From Archaeoglobales archaeon (GTDB lineage: Archaea; Halobacteriota; Archaeoglobi; Archaeoglobales; Archaeoglobaceae), in the NCBI GenBank assembly GCA_030055595.1, contig JASFYH010000002.1, forward strand, positions 1 through 64,000: 64,000 bases of DNA. The letters are read 5' to 3'. The first letter of the stretch is position 1. Each line of letters opens with the position of its first letter. Made by a program: the position numbers and the translations under genes. Below, piece by piece: positions 8,481-16,762 of this stretch. The notes beneath the pieces are model-generated. The model saw only the letters and a list, made by a program, of their open reading frames with translations. It had not been told where the DNA came from and ran no database searches.

Positions 8481-8514
8481 GAGACTTTTTTAGATTTTTA
8501 TCATTGAGACTTTT
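8481..8514 (+). promoter_or_regulatory. Direct repeat GAGACTTTT upstream of the HTH regulator
   Basis: GAGACTTTT occurs at 8481-8489 and again at 8506-8514, 25 bp apart start to start (about two and a half helical turns). Both copies lie 20-55 bp before the ATG of the HTH_10 regulator. This is a plausible tandem binding site, perhaps for autoregulation. The sequence is AT-rich, so chance is possible. Confidence 0.25.
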
Positions 8515-8534
8515 ACTAACCCAAAAGCTATTTA

Positions 8535-9158
8535 ATGGTAGCCGAGAAATCGTTATGGATGCTGAAAATTGAAATAAAAACACCATTAATGGCGGAGTGT
8601 GCGCTTGTTGGAATAAAAGAATTGGCTAAGTCTTTTGAGATAAGCGTGGAAACTTTGGCGAATCTTGACGACTCTGTCAAGGCAATTTTGGAAATGAAAG
8701 TCGAAAATGCGGAGAATTTGATACAAAAACTCCCTGAATTATGTATTGGTTTTAAAATTTCGAAAACTACAGCAAAAGTCCTTTTGAAAGAGCACCCATG
8801 CTTAATAGCTCCTGTTTTCCTTAGATCAGGCGCATTAATAACAAAAATGCGTGTTGAAGATTCAGAACTTATCTGGAGTATCGTATGCGATGATGAAAGC
8901 TTTTTGAAGCTCATGGAAGCTCTTGAAAGTGCTGAAATTGAATACGAGATCATTTATAAAGGTAGGCTTGAGTCTGAGGACACAATTACGCTGAGAGAAG
9001 AGGAAATTCTCAAAATTGCCCTCCAAAAAGGATTCTTCGATTATCCAAGGAAAATAAGGCTTGAAGAGCTTGCAAAGCAATTGGGAATGGCTCCTTCAAC
9101 GCTTTCGGAGATCATGAGGAGGGGACAAAAAAAGATCCTGCAAAAGTTTTTCGAGTGA
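8535..9158 (+). CDS. HTH_10 (Bat-like) transcriptional regulator
   Basis: A 207-residue protein. The last 55 residues (REEEILKIALQKGFFDYPRK, then LEELAKQLGMAPSTLSEIMR) are the HTH_10 domain of the bacterio-opsin-activator family. The N-terminal 150 residues are the sensor-like region typical of that family and show no recognisable ligand motif. It ends 46 bp before the CooS-like gene and reads the same way, so it is the obvious candidate regulator of that cluster. The ATG lies just after a TATTTAATG stretch with no ribosome binding site. Confidence 0.85.
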   Translation: MVAEKSLWMLKIEIKTPLMAECALVGIKELAKSFEISVETLANLDDSVKAILEMKVENAENLIQKLPELCIGFKISKTTAKVLLKEHPCLIAPVFLRSGALITKMRVEDSELIWSIVCDDESFLKLMEALESAEIEYEIIYKGRLESEDTITLREEEILKIALQKGFFDYPRKIRLEELAKQLGMAPSTLSEIMRRGQKKILQKFFE

Positions 9159-9204
9159 AGAATTTCGGGAAAAATGTTATGTTCTTTCATTTTGTATTTA
9201 CCCC

Positions 9205-11061
9205 ATGAAACTCGAAAAACCAAGTTACCACGAAAGCATAAACCAGATGTATGAAAAAGTGAAGAACGAGACTACAAATGTCGTGGACAGATTTAACGAG
9301 CAGGAAAAGACTCGCTGTCCATTCTGCACTCGTGGCCTAAGCTGTCAGCTTTGTAGCATGGGTCCTTGCAGAATAAGCGAAAAGAACCCGTATGGAGCTT
9401 GCGGAATAGATGCTGCGGGAATGGTGATAAGAAACTTTGTCCACAAAAACATGTTAGGCACAGAAGCTTATACCTATCATGCAATCGAAGCTTTGAAAAC
9501 GTTAAAGGCTACAGCGGAAGGAAAAACACCATTTGAAATTAAAGAGCCTGAAAAGCTTAGATGGCTTGCTAATCTGCTTGGAATTGATGGTAGCAATATT
9601 AAAGAAATCGCAATAAGATTAGCGGATTTTGCAATTGCGGATCTTAGCTCTGCAGATAAAAGCAGAGTTGTGAAAATTATTGCTCCAGAGAAGAGAAAAG
9701 AAGTCTGGAAAAGTATTGAAATTATTCCTGAGGGAATTTTTGGAGAGCTTTTAACTGTTGGAACTTCAGCAATGACTAACGTGGACTCAAATTACGTTTC
9801 ATTGGTCAAGAAAAGCATGTCGATGAGTATCACAACATGCATCGCTGCGCAGTTTGTGCTGGAAATGGTTCAGGACATCCTTTTTGGCACTCCAATGCCA
9901 CATGAAAGCTTTGCAGACCTTGGAATTCTCGAAAAAGATTACGTGAACATTGCAGTTGATGGGCATGAGCCATTTGTTGGAATGGCATTGATAAAACTTG
10001 CGGAAAAGGAAGAAGTGCAAGAAATGGCAAGAAAAGCGGGTGCAAAGGGTTTGCGAATCATAGGTTTTATAGAAACTGGGCAGGAAATTTTACAACGCAT
10101 TAGTAGCCCTGTATTCGTTGGATTAGTTGGCAACTGGATCGTTCAGGAATTTGCTCTTGCAACAGGTTGCGTTGATGTATTCGCTGCAGATATGAACTGC
10201 GCTCTGCCTTCTTTACCAGAGTATCAAAAATACGGTGTGAAAATAGTCCCAGTGAGCAGGCTTGTAAGGTTCAGAGGCATCGATGTCGGACTTGAATATA
10301 AGCCTGAAGAGGCTGAGAAAATAGCGAAAAAGCTAATAGAGATTGCTATAGAGAACTTCAGGAAGAGAGATAAAAGTAAAGCGGTAAGAATAGACAAAAA
10401 GCAAAAAATCGTCGTTGGTTTTTCCATCGAAGCGATAGAAAAGCTCGTGGGCTTTGAAACGCTTTTGAATGCAATAAAAGGCGGAAAAATAAAGGGTGTT
10501 GTCGCGCTGGTTAGTTGCACAACTCTGAAGAATGGTCCTCATGATGCGAACACAATTGCAATTGCCAAGGAACTCATAAAGAGAGACATACTTGTGCTCT
10601 CTATGGGCTGTGGAAATGCTGCATTGCAGGTTGCGGGGCTTACGAGCTTAGAAGCCAAGGAATTTGCAGGGGATAAGCTCAAAGCGGTTTGTGAAGCCTT
10701 AAAGATTCCTCCAGTGCTTAGCTTTGGAACCTGCACTGATGTTGGTAGAGCAGGTTATTTGTTAAGATTGCTCGCTGAAAAACTCGGAGTTGATGTTTCA
10801 CAGCTTCCAGTAGCGGTTACGGCTCCAGAATACATGGAACAGAAGGCAACAATAGATGCGGTTTTCGCAATTGCTTATGGACTTGCAACTCATGTTTCCC
10901 CGATTCCTCCAATCACGGGAAGTGATAAAGTTGTAAAATTGCTCACCGAAGACGTGAAAAAGCTTACCGGAGGGAAAGTGATCGTCGAGGAGGATCCAGC
11001 CAAAGCGGTAGATCTGCTTGAAAAAGTGATCTTAGACAAGAGAAAAGCTCTTGGGATCTAA
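9205..11061 (+). CDS. cooS: CooS-family protein (CODH scaffold) with altered C-cluster, CooS-V-like
   Basis: A 618-residue homologue of the Ni-Fe carbon monoxide dehydrogenase catalytic subunit, full length. The N-terminal FeS region has Cys38 and Cys41 (CxxC, D-cluster) and Cys47, Cys50, Cys55, Cys66 (B-cluster). C-cluster ligands matched to Carboxydothermus CODH-II are His254, Cys332, Cys438, Cys469 and Cys510. The sixth, equivalent to Cys295 in GICCTGNE, is Glu290 in GFIETGQE. The acid-base Lys is kept (Lys547). CooS proteins lacking this Cys (CooS-V) hold an Fe/S/O hybrid cluster and do not oxidise CO, so standard CODH activity is doubtful. There is no signal peptide, so it is cytoplasmic. 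No CooF, CooC or acetyl-CoA synthase gene is nearby. Confidence 0.9.
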   Translation: MKLEKPSYHESINQMYEKVKNETTNVVDRFNEQEKTRCPFCTRGLSCQLCSMGPCRISEKNPYGACGIDAAGMVIRNFVHKNMLGTEAYTYHAIEALKTLKATAEGKTPFEIKEPEKLRWLANLLGIDGSNIKEIAIRLADFAIADLSSADKSRVVKIIAPEKRKEVWKSIEIIPEGIFGELLTVGTSAMTNVDSNYVSLVKKSMSMSITTCIAAQFVLEMVQDILFGTPMPHESFADLGILEKDYVNIAVDGHEPFVGMALIKLAEKEEVQEMARKAGAKGLRIIGFIETGQEILQRISSPVFVGLVGNWIVQEFALATGCVDVFAADMNCALPSLPEYQKYGVKIVPVSRLVRFRGIDVGLEYKPEEAEKIAKKLIEIAIENFRKRDKSKAVRIDKKQKIVVGFSIEAIEKLVGFETLLNAIKGGKIKGVVALVSCTTLKNGPHDANTIAIAKELIKRDILVLSMGCGNAALQVAGLTSLEAKEFAGDKLKAVCEALKIPPVLSFGTCTDVGRAGYLLRLLAEKLGVDVSQLPVAVTAPEYMEQKATIDAVFAIAYGLATHVSPIPPITGSDKVVKLLTEDVKKLTGGKVIVEEDPAKAVDLLEKVILDKRKALGI

Positions 11062-11096
11062 CTTTTTAGTTCATTTTTATCTCTTGATTTTTTGGA
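11062..11096 (+). terminator. T-rich terminator candidate after the cooS-like gene
   Basis: Directly after the stop codon there are three T runs (CTTTTTAG, CATTTTTATC, GATTTTTTGG) with no hairpin, the usual form of an archaeal intrinsic terminator. The following gene has its own strong ribosome binding site, so some read-through or a separate promoter is expected. Confidence 0.35.
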
Positions 11097-11158
11097 AATT
11101 GGTGTTAAATTAGAAAAACTTAAAAAGCTAAAACTTGAGCAAAGGAGGAGGTGGGATC

Positions 11159-12424
11159 TTGAGGCTAACCGAGATCATTTTCGTTTCAGCGATGCTCGCT
11201 CTGATCGCTTTGGGGTTCCTTGGAGCATACCAGATCCATTTCGAGAGTCTAATGCCTGTTGAACACTTCGAGTCTGCATTGGGTATTCCATGGAGAACTC
11301 TTGTTGCTCTTTACGTTTTCTTGGTCCTTATCGGAACTGCAGTGATTGCCTCAGCTGCAGAGATCTTGCATATAAGGGAGCTTGAGAGTATTGTAAAAGA
11401 CGCTATAGTAATTGCAGTGCTTTCAATAGCTGTCGGACTTTTAACGATCGCGATTGACTTGGAAAGAGTTGAGAGAGGTGCTTTTGCCCTTTTGGGACAT
11501 GCAAATCCAATGAGCGTGATGTATTGGATGATCATGTTTTACGTTCTCGAAGTTGTTTTTCTGATCTTTGAGGGCTGGTTTTACTTCCGTGCGGATCTTT
11601 TGGCTCAGTCCAAGCTGAAGAACTTCAAGGGTTTTGTTGGCAAACTTTTATCTTTGCGTTTCATTGGGGATCTCTTGTTGAGAATCGAGATCGTCGACTC
11701 TCCTAAGCTTCGTCGAATAGGGAAATTCTTTGTTACTCCCAACAGAGAACTTGACATGAGTTTTGCGAAACCCATCGGCGTAGTAGCCCTAATTACTGCA
11801 ATTTTGGCATATAGCAACCTTGGAGCCCTGTTTGGGGTGACTTATATTCCCCTATGGCATGATGCAACAACTCCGATCTACTTTATCATTTCAGCAATTA
11901 TTGGGGGCTCCGCAGTGCTGATCTTCACCGTCATATTAATTTCGTGGCTTACAGGCTCAGATCAGAAACTGTCCGCCTTGAGAACTTTAAAGAATTTGCT
12001 TGCATTTTCTTTGATCGTTGCAATTTTGTTCAATGCTTGGAAATTCATATTGGTTGGATATCCCGCAGTGAATCAGCAAGCTGTGATCTCGATCAATAAC
12101 CTGCTTTTCGGAGAATACGCTTTGAGATACTGGACATTTGAAGTCCTGATCGGAATGATCGTTCCCTTGGTCTTTCTCGTGATCGCGGGAAACAAGATCA
12201 AGGCTCTTTTCACTTCAGCCTTCTTCGTGATCCTTGGGCTATTTGTATTCAGAATCGACTTCGTATTTGCGGGACAAGTAATAAAGACGATCTCAGGAGT
12301 TTCGATTCCCACGCAGATCCATCCATTCGAGGCAATGTTCGTAACGGGAGCATTGGCATTGGCAGTCTTTGCCTATTATCTCGTTTACAAGCTCTTGCCA
12401 ATGGAGGTGGAGCATGAAGCGTAG
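11159..12424 (+). CDS. NrfD/PsrC-type membrane subunit
   Basis: About 421 residues with roughly ten membrane helices, resembling the NrfD/PsrC/DsrP quinol-interacting subunit (YWMIMFYVLEVVFLIFEGWF; a conserved-looking segment YPAVNQQ between helices). Such subunits exchange electrons between menaquinone and an exported ferredoxin-like partner. TTG 11159 is preferred because GGAGGAGGTGGGATC lies immediately upstream; TTG 11135 has none. The stop overlaps the ferredoxin start, so the two are coupled. Confidence 0.82.
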   Translation: MRLTEIIFVSAMLALIALGFLGAYQIHFESLMPVEHFESALGIPWRTLVALYVFLVLIGTAVIASAAEILHIRELESIVKDAIVIAVLSIAVGLLTIAIDLERVERGAFALLGHANPMSVMYWMIMFYVLEVVFLIFEGWFYFRADLLAQSKLKNFKGFVGKLLSLRFIGDLLLRIEIVDSPKLRRIGKFFVTPNRELDMSFAKPIGVVALITAILAYSNLGALFGVTYIPLWHDATTPIYFIISAIIGGSAVLIFTVILISWLTGSDQKLSALRTLKNLLAFSLIVAILFNAWKFILVGYPAVNQQAVISINNLLFGEYALRYWTFEVLIGMIVPLVFLVIAGNKIKALFTSAFFVILGLFVFRIDFVFAGQVIKTISGVSIPTQIHPFEAMFVTGALALAVFAYYLVYKLLPMEVEHEA

Positions 12425-13097
12425 AGAATTTCTAAAGAGTCTAATTGCTATTCCTATAATACCCACAATTGCTACGCCCTCGAATTCAAAGGAGACGAAG
12501 GAATACGCAATGGTTGTCGATGTTGAGAAGTGCATTGGTTGTGGAAAATGCGTAGTTGCTTGCAAGATCGAGAACCATGTGCCAATGGATCTGCCGATCT
12601 CGAGAACTTGGATCGAGGGTTATCTTGACGGAAAAAAGGTTGTCATGAACACAAAAGAGAACCCCTTCTTGAAGTCAAAGGCTAAAAGTGGCTTCTATGT
12701 GCCAAAGCTGTGCAATCACTGTGCAAATGCTCCTTGCGTAATAGTTTGTCCAGTTTATGCAAGATTTCACACAAAAGAAGGTGTTGTGCTCGTTGATAAG
12801 GACACGTGTATTGGGTGCAAATACTGTATTACCGCTTGCCCCTACGGAGCCACTTTTGTTCATCCGGAAGAGAAGGCTACAGACAAGTGCACCTTCTGCT
12901 ATCACCGACTTATAAGGGGTCTGACGCCCGCATGCGTTGTTGTATGTCCAACTGGTGCAAGAAAATTTGGAACTTTGGAGCAAGGAAGCGAGATCTACGA
13001 AGTGCTGAAGAAGAGTAGAGCAAAAGTTCTCAAACCCGAAGCGGGAACTTTGCCAAGAGTTTTCTACCTCAACCTTGATGCGGTGGTGGAGCTATGA
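12414..13097 (+). CDS. Tat-exported four-cluster ferredoxin subunit (NrfC/PsrB type)
   Basis: A 227-residue protein with a twin-arginine signal at the very N-terminus (KRREFLKSL followed by a hydrophobic stretch). Sixteen cysteines form four [4Fe-4S] motifs: 40/43/46/50, 100/103/108/112, 132/135/138/142 and 159/162/174/178. This is the electron-transfer subunit that pairs with NrfD-type proteins on the outer face of the membrane. ATG 12414 follows GGAGGTGG and overlaps the upstream stop; its own stop overlaps the cytochrome start by 4 bp. Direct contact with the cytoplasmic CooS-like protein would therefore need the membrane subunit or other carriers. Confidence 0.92.
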   Translation: MKRREFLKSLIAIPIIPTIATPSNSKETKEYAMVVDVEKCIGCGKCVVACKIENHVPMDLPISRTWIEGYLDGKKVVMNTKENPFLKSKAKSGFYVPKLCNHCANAPCVIVCPVYARFHTKEGVVLVDKDTCIGCKYCITACPYGATFVHPEEKATDKCTFCYHRLIRGLTPACVVVCPTGARKFGTLEQGSEIYEVLKKSRAKVLKPEAGTLPRVFYLNLDAVVEL

Positions 13098-13519
13098 AGC
13101 CCGCTTTAGTTGTTCTAATTTTAGCGGTGGTCATTTACGGTGTTGTTCTTGCCTACACCTTCGGTTATTCGCCATTGGTAAAGCAGAGCAGTATTGAAAA
13201 TTGGCTGGAAAAAGAAGCCAGCAAGAAACCAAGCTACGTGCAAAGCGATGTTTGCAAGCAATGCCATCTCGAGACCTTTACGACGCTATCGCTTGGCAAT
13301 CACTCAACTGTGGAATGTGCAAGCTGTCATGGAGCGGGCAATGAACATGCCAAGCTAAGAACTGCGGAAAGCATAGTGGTTGAAGACACAAGAGATGCAT
13401 GCATGGTTTGCCACAAGAACATTGCTGGAAGGAATATTGCAGTCGTCGAGGACAACCACGGAAGTGGCGTAAGATGCTCCTACTGCCATGAACCGCATTC
13501 TGCAAACATCCCACAATGA
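13094..13519 (+). CDS. Membrane-anchored tetraheme cytochrome c
   Basis: A 141-residue protein. Residues 4-24 form an uncleaved-looking signal anchor. Four CxxCH haem sites follow at 54-58 (CKQCH), 75-79 (CASCH), 103-107 (CMVCH) and 128-132 (CSYCH), so the haem domain faces outside the cell. The size and spacing resemble small NrfH-like or cytochrome c3/c7-like carriers. It is translationally coupled to the ferredoxin gene and would accept from or donate to the NrfD/FeS module. Multihaem cytochromes are abundant in Fe(III)-reducing Archaeoglobales. Its stop overlaps trmJ by 4 bp. Confidence 0.92.
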   Translation: MKPALVVLILAVVIYGVVLAYTFGYSPLVKQSSIENWLEKEASKKPSYVQSDVCKQCHLETFTTLSLGNHSTVECASCHGAGNEHAKLRTAESIVVEDTRDACMVCHKNIAGRNIAVVEDNHGSGVRCSYCHEPHSANIPQ

Positions 13520-14217
13520 TCCATGTCGTGCTTGTTGAGCTCAAAATTCCCGAAAACATCGGTTTCATTGCCAGACTTGTTAAGAATTTCGGATTTGAAA
13601 AGCTTTACCTATATAAATGCAATGTAACCGAAGAGAGCTTTAAAACCTCCGCACATGCAAGAACCGTGCTCGAAAATGCGGTAGTCGTGGAAGATCTGTT
13701 TTCTTTTCTTTCAAAATTCAACCTGATCGTCGGCACCACAGGGATCTCTGGAGGAGACTATCGTTTCCTTAGAAAGCCATTGTTAACTCCGGAAGAGCTG
13801 ATGGATTACATTGAAGGCGAAGTCGCGGTTCTATTCGGTAGGGAAGACTTTGGATTGCTCAATGAAGAGCTTGAGAGATGCCATATACTTGTGAAGATTC
13901 CAACGAGCGAAGAATACCCAGTAATGAATGTAAGCCACGCAGCAGCAATTCTGCTTTACTTTCTGAGCAAAAAGAAGACTGAAAGTGTGGAGAATCTGGC
14001 AAAAGCTGAAGAGCTCGAGATCTTAATTAAGAAAGTTGCTGAACTCCTTGAGCATGTGAGCTTTCCGAAGCAGAGAGAAAGAAGAGAGCTTGTAACTCTG
14101 AGAAGGGTGCTTGGGAGGGCAAGGCTAAGAGACTATGAGCTTCAGACCCTCTTCGGCATATTTGGCAGAGCTCTGAGCACGATCGAGCGACTGAAGAAAA
14201 ATATTAATACTAAATAG
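13516..14217 (+). CDS. trmJ: TrmJ-like tRNA (Nm32) 2'-O-methyltransferase
   Basis: A 233-residue SPOUT-class protein with the SpoU motifs: IPENIGFIARLVKNFGF (motif 1 with Asn), LFGREDFGL (motif 2) and MNVSHAAAILLYF (motif 3). The C-terminal helical extension is typical of TrmJ, which methylates the ribose of position 32 in tRNA. The start overlaps the cytochrome stop (ATGA), so it is transcribed with the redox cluster although the functions look unrelated. Confidence 0.88.
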   Translation: MIHVVLVELKIPENIGFIARLVKNFGFEKLYLYKCNVTEESFKTSAHARTVLENAVVVEDLFSFLSKFNLIVGTTGISGGDYRFLRKPLLTPEELMDYIEGEVAVLFGREDFGLLNEELERCHILVKIPTSEEYPVMNVSHAAAILLYFLSKKKTESVENLAKAEELEILIKKVAELLEHVSFPKQRERRELVTLRRVLGRARLRDYELQTLFGIFGRALSTIERLKKNINTK

Positions 14218-14226
14218 ATTTTAATT

Positions 14227-15582
14227 GTGAAAACTTTGATCCTTGCTGGCGGTAAGGGAACAAGGCTCTGGCCTTTAAGCAGAGAGTTGATGCCGAAGCA
14301 GTTCATAAAGCTCTTCGATAACTCGACCCTTTTTCAGAAGACCGTTGAAAGAGCTCTACTCTTTTCCAAACCTGAAGAGATATTTATAGTCGCAAATAAG
14401 GAGTATAAATTCAGGATTCTCGACGATCTTGCGGATTTAAGCGTTGAGATTCCTATGGAGAACATATTTTTGGAGCCTAAGGCGAAAAGCACCCTTCCAG
14501 CGATCTTCTGGGTCCTAAAAGCCAATTCCGGAAAATTCGCAGTTTTGCCTTCAGATCATCTGATCGAGGTCAACGAGGATTACAAGAGGGCTTTTAGGTC
14601 TGCAGAGAAGCTTTCTGATGATTACTTGGTCACATTCGGGATTAAGCCAACAAGAGCGCACACGGGCTACGGCTACATAAAACCCGGAAATGAAGCTGGA
14701 GATGGCTTTATCGTAGACGAATTCAAGGAAAAACCAGATCTTGAGACTGCAAAGCAATACGTGCAGAGTGGCTACTACTGGAACAGCGGAATGTTCCTTT
14801 TCGACTCAGTCCTTTTTGTAGAAGAGGTAAAAAAATTGGCTCCAGAGGTTTTCAGAGCGTTTGAGAACTCGAATAGTCCGGAAGAGATCTACGAGAAGTT
14901 TCCAGAGATCTCTGTGGACTACGGAATACTTGAAAAGTCCAAAAAAGTAGCGGTTGTTCCGCTTGCGACGAAATGGAGCGATCTGGGAAGCTTTGACTCT
15001 CTTTACGAAGTGCTGAGTAAAGATGAGCATGGAAATGTTAGCATTGGAGAAAAACCGCTTGCCTTGAACTCAAAAAAGAACCTTGTTGTTAGTCAGAAGC
15101 TAACAGCAATGATCTGCGTTGAAGATCTGATCGTTGTGGATACAGAAGACGCTTTGCTGATTTCTAAATTGGGCGAATCCGAAAAAGTCAAAGAACTGCA
15201 CAAGGTTCTTTCTGCAAAGGGCGATAAGAGGATCGTTGTTCACAGAACCGCTTACAGACCATGGGGTTCCTATACTTTGCTTGAAGAGGGGGAACGTTAT
15301 AAGATCAAGAGGATCACGATCAAGCCCGGAAAAAGGCTAAGTCTGCAGAGACATTATCATAGGAGCGAGCACTGGGTAGTCGTTAAAGGCACCGCAAGAG
15401 TGCTTTTCGACAACAAGGAAATTCTTCTTCGCCCCGGAGAGAGCACTTTCATACCTGCGGGCGTTTTGCACAGGCTTGAAAATCCCGGCAAGGTGGATCT
15501 TGAAGTTATAGAGACGCAGATCGGAGAATACCTTGAAGAAGACGACATAGAAAGAATTGAAGATGACTTTGGCAGAGAGTAG
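14227..15582 (+). CDS. manC: Mannose-1-phosphate guanylyltransferase / mannose-6-phosphate isomerase
   Basis: A 451-residue bifunctional enzyme. The N-terminal nucleotidyltransferase starts with LILAGGKGTRLWPLSRELMP, and residues 345-440 form a cupin type II phosphomannose isomerase domain (LQRHYHRSEHWVVVKGTARV). It interconverts fructose-6-P and mannose-6-P and makes GDP-mannose for glycans. The start is GTG 14227. It abuts, tail to tail, the gene on the opposite strand with no spacer. Confidence 0.93.
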   Translation: MKTLILAGGKGTRLWPLSRELMPKQFIKLFDNSTLFQKTVERALLFSKPEEIFIVANKEYKFRILDDLADLSVEIPMENIFLEPKAKSTLPAIFWVLKANSGKFAVLPSDHLIEVNEDYKRAFRSAEKLSDDYLVTFGIKPTRAHTGYGYIKPGNEAGDGFIVDEFKEKPDLETAKQYVQSGYYWNSGMFLFDSVLFVEEVKKLAPEVFRAFENSNSPEEIYEKFPEISVDYGILEKSKKVAVVPLATKWSDLGSFDSLYEVLSKDEHGNVSIGEKPLALNSKKNLVVSQKLTAMICVEDLIVVDTEDALLISKLGESEKVKELHKVLSAKGDKRIVVHRTAYRPWGSYTLLEEGERYKIKRITIKPGKRLSLQRHYHRSEHWVVVKGTARVLFDNKEILLRPGESTFIPAGVLHRLENPGKVDLEVIETQIGEYLEEDDIERIEDDFGRE

Positions 15583-16218
15583 TCAGCCTTTAGAGCTGAG
15601 CAATGAGATCAGTATTGATTCAACTTCCCCAAGGTTCTTGGAGATTTTTCTGATCTCCTCAACGCTCAACTCCCCTTTTTTGTCCGCTACCGAGTCTACA
15701 AACATTCCCCTGCTAACAATTTCGCCAAATTTCCTTGGAGGCAGAAGAGCAACAACTCTTCTACCCGAGGTTAGTGCTTCAGAATTCGTTATAACTTCGA
15801 GCTTGAAGCCACAATCGACGAGGCAAAGCCACAGGCGGTCAAGCTTTCGTTTCGAGATCACATCACCAGCAAAGAATCTAACCGCTTCGTAGATCTTCGC
15901 GATCTCACCCCTCTTCATGAGCTCTGGAAGCTTTTCAATATATTCAAGCCAGTAGTCTGCTGTTATCCCAGCAAAATCGCTCTGCTGGATCTCCTTCCTT
16001 AATTTTGATGCCAGATCTGAGATCTTTTTAAGTTCTTCCAGCTTCGCAACCTCTTCTGCGGGCATGTAGCTGAACTTTACGATCTGCAATGCACTTGCTA
16101 TTTCTTCGATCTTCGCCGTGAACTCCTTCCTTTTTGGAATTCTCAGAGAATTAGAGAGTCTTTTTATTTCTTCAATACCTTTCTCAGCTAGCTGAATTCT
16201 GTAATCCTTCGGTTCCAT
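15583..16218 (-). CDS. Predicted RNA-binding protein with C-terminal EMAP-like domain
   Basis: A 211-residue archaeal protein. The first 130 residues are helical. The C-terminal part (RRVVALLPPRKFGEIVSRGM, then FVDS) resembles the EMAP/Trbp111 tRNA-binding OB fold found at the end of MetRS and in CsaA. It matches my recollection of an archaeal family annotated as predicted RNA-binding with a C-terminal EMAP domain. The function is unknown; binding to tRNA is inferred. Confidence 0.65.
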   Translation of the reverse strand: MEPKDYRIQLAEKGIEEIKRLSNSLRIPKRKEFTAKIEEIASALQIVKFSYMPAEEVAKLEELKKISDLASKLRKEIQQSDFAGITADYWLEYIEKLPELMKRGEIAKIYEAVRFFAGDVISKRKLDRLWLCLVDCGFKLEVITNSEALTSGRRVVALLPPRKFGEIVSRGMFVDSVADKKGELSVEEIRKISKNLGEVESILISLLSSKG

Positions 16219-16303
16219 TTGCTATGCTCGCTAATTCAGGATATGAATTTTTTGATTAAATTGCTTGGGCAATCTATTTTATTCCCATTTCGGACACTTA
16301 AAC

Positions 16304-16741
16304 ATGCAGATTGGTGTAATTGGCAGTGGATCTTGCGATGAAGAAACCTATAAACTTGCTTACAGCGTTGGTGAGCTTATTGCAGAGAAGGGTTGTATTT
16401 TGATCAACGGCGGGCTTGGCGGTGTTATGGAAGCAAGTGCCAAGGGGGCAAAGAGTAAAGGCGGAATAACGGTCGGAGTGCTCCCGAGGGGAGTTGAGGA
16501 GGCGAACCCATACATTGACATAAAGATTGCGACGAACATGGGGCATTCGAGGAATATGATCATCGTGCATTCAAGCGACGCCTTAATTTCGATTGGTGGA
16601 GAATACGGAACGATTTCTGAGCTTGCAATAGCCCTGAAAGAGCGAAAGCGTGTCGCATCTTTAAAGCCTCCAGTGATTCTGAGAGGGATGAAGATCTTTG
16701 AGAATGCAGAAGAGGCTGTGGACTACTTGGTAAGCGATTAA
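16304..16741 (+). CDS. LOG/TIGR00725-type Rossmann-fold protein
   Basis: A 145-residue protein with NGGLGGVMEASAKGAKSKGG and SIGGEYGTISELAIAL, which correspond to the GGGxxGLMG and PGGxGTxxE motifs of the LOG (lysine decarboxylase-like) superfamily. The Arg of the phosphoribohydrolase motif is seen in GHSRNMI. The exact substrate is unknown; relatives cleave nucleoside monophosphate ribosides. ATG 16304 gives the natural start of the Rossmann strand (MQIGVIGSGS). Confidence 0.78.
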   Translation: MQIGVIGSGSCDEETYKLAYSVGELIAEKGCILINGGLGGVMEASAKGAKSKGGITVGVLPRGVEEANPYIDIKIATNMGHSRNMIIVHSSDALISIGGEYGTISELAIALKERKRVASLKPPVILRGMKIFENAEEAVDYLVSD

Positions 16742-16762
16742 AATTTTATGCTTTAAAAGTAT

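Noticed and set aside
9205-11061. Simple reading as a CO dehydrogenase for CO growth
   Set aside because: One C-cluster cysteine is replaced by Glu and no cooC, cooF or hydrogenase genes are nearby, so CO oxidation should not be assumed.
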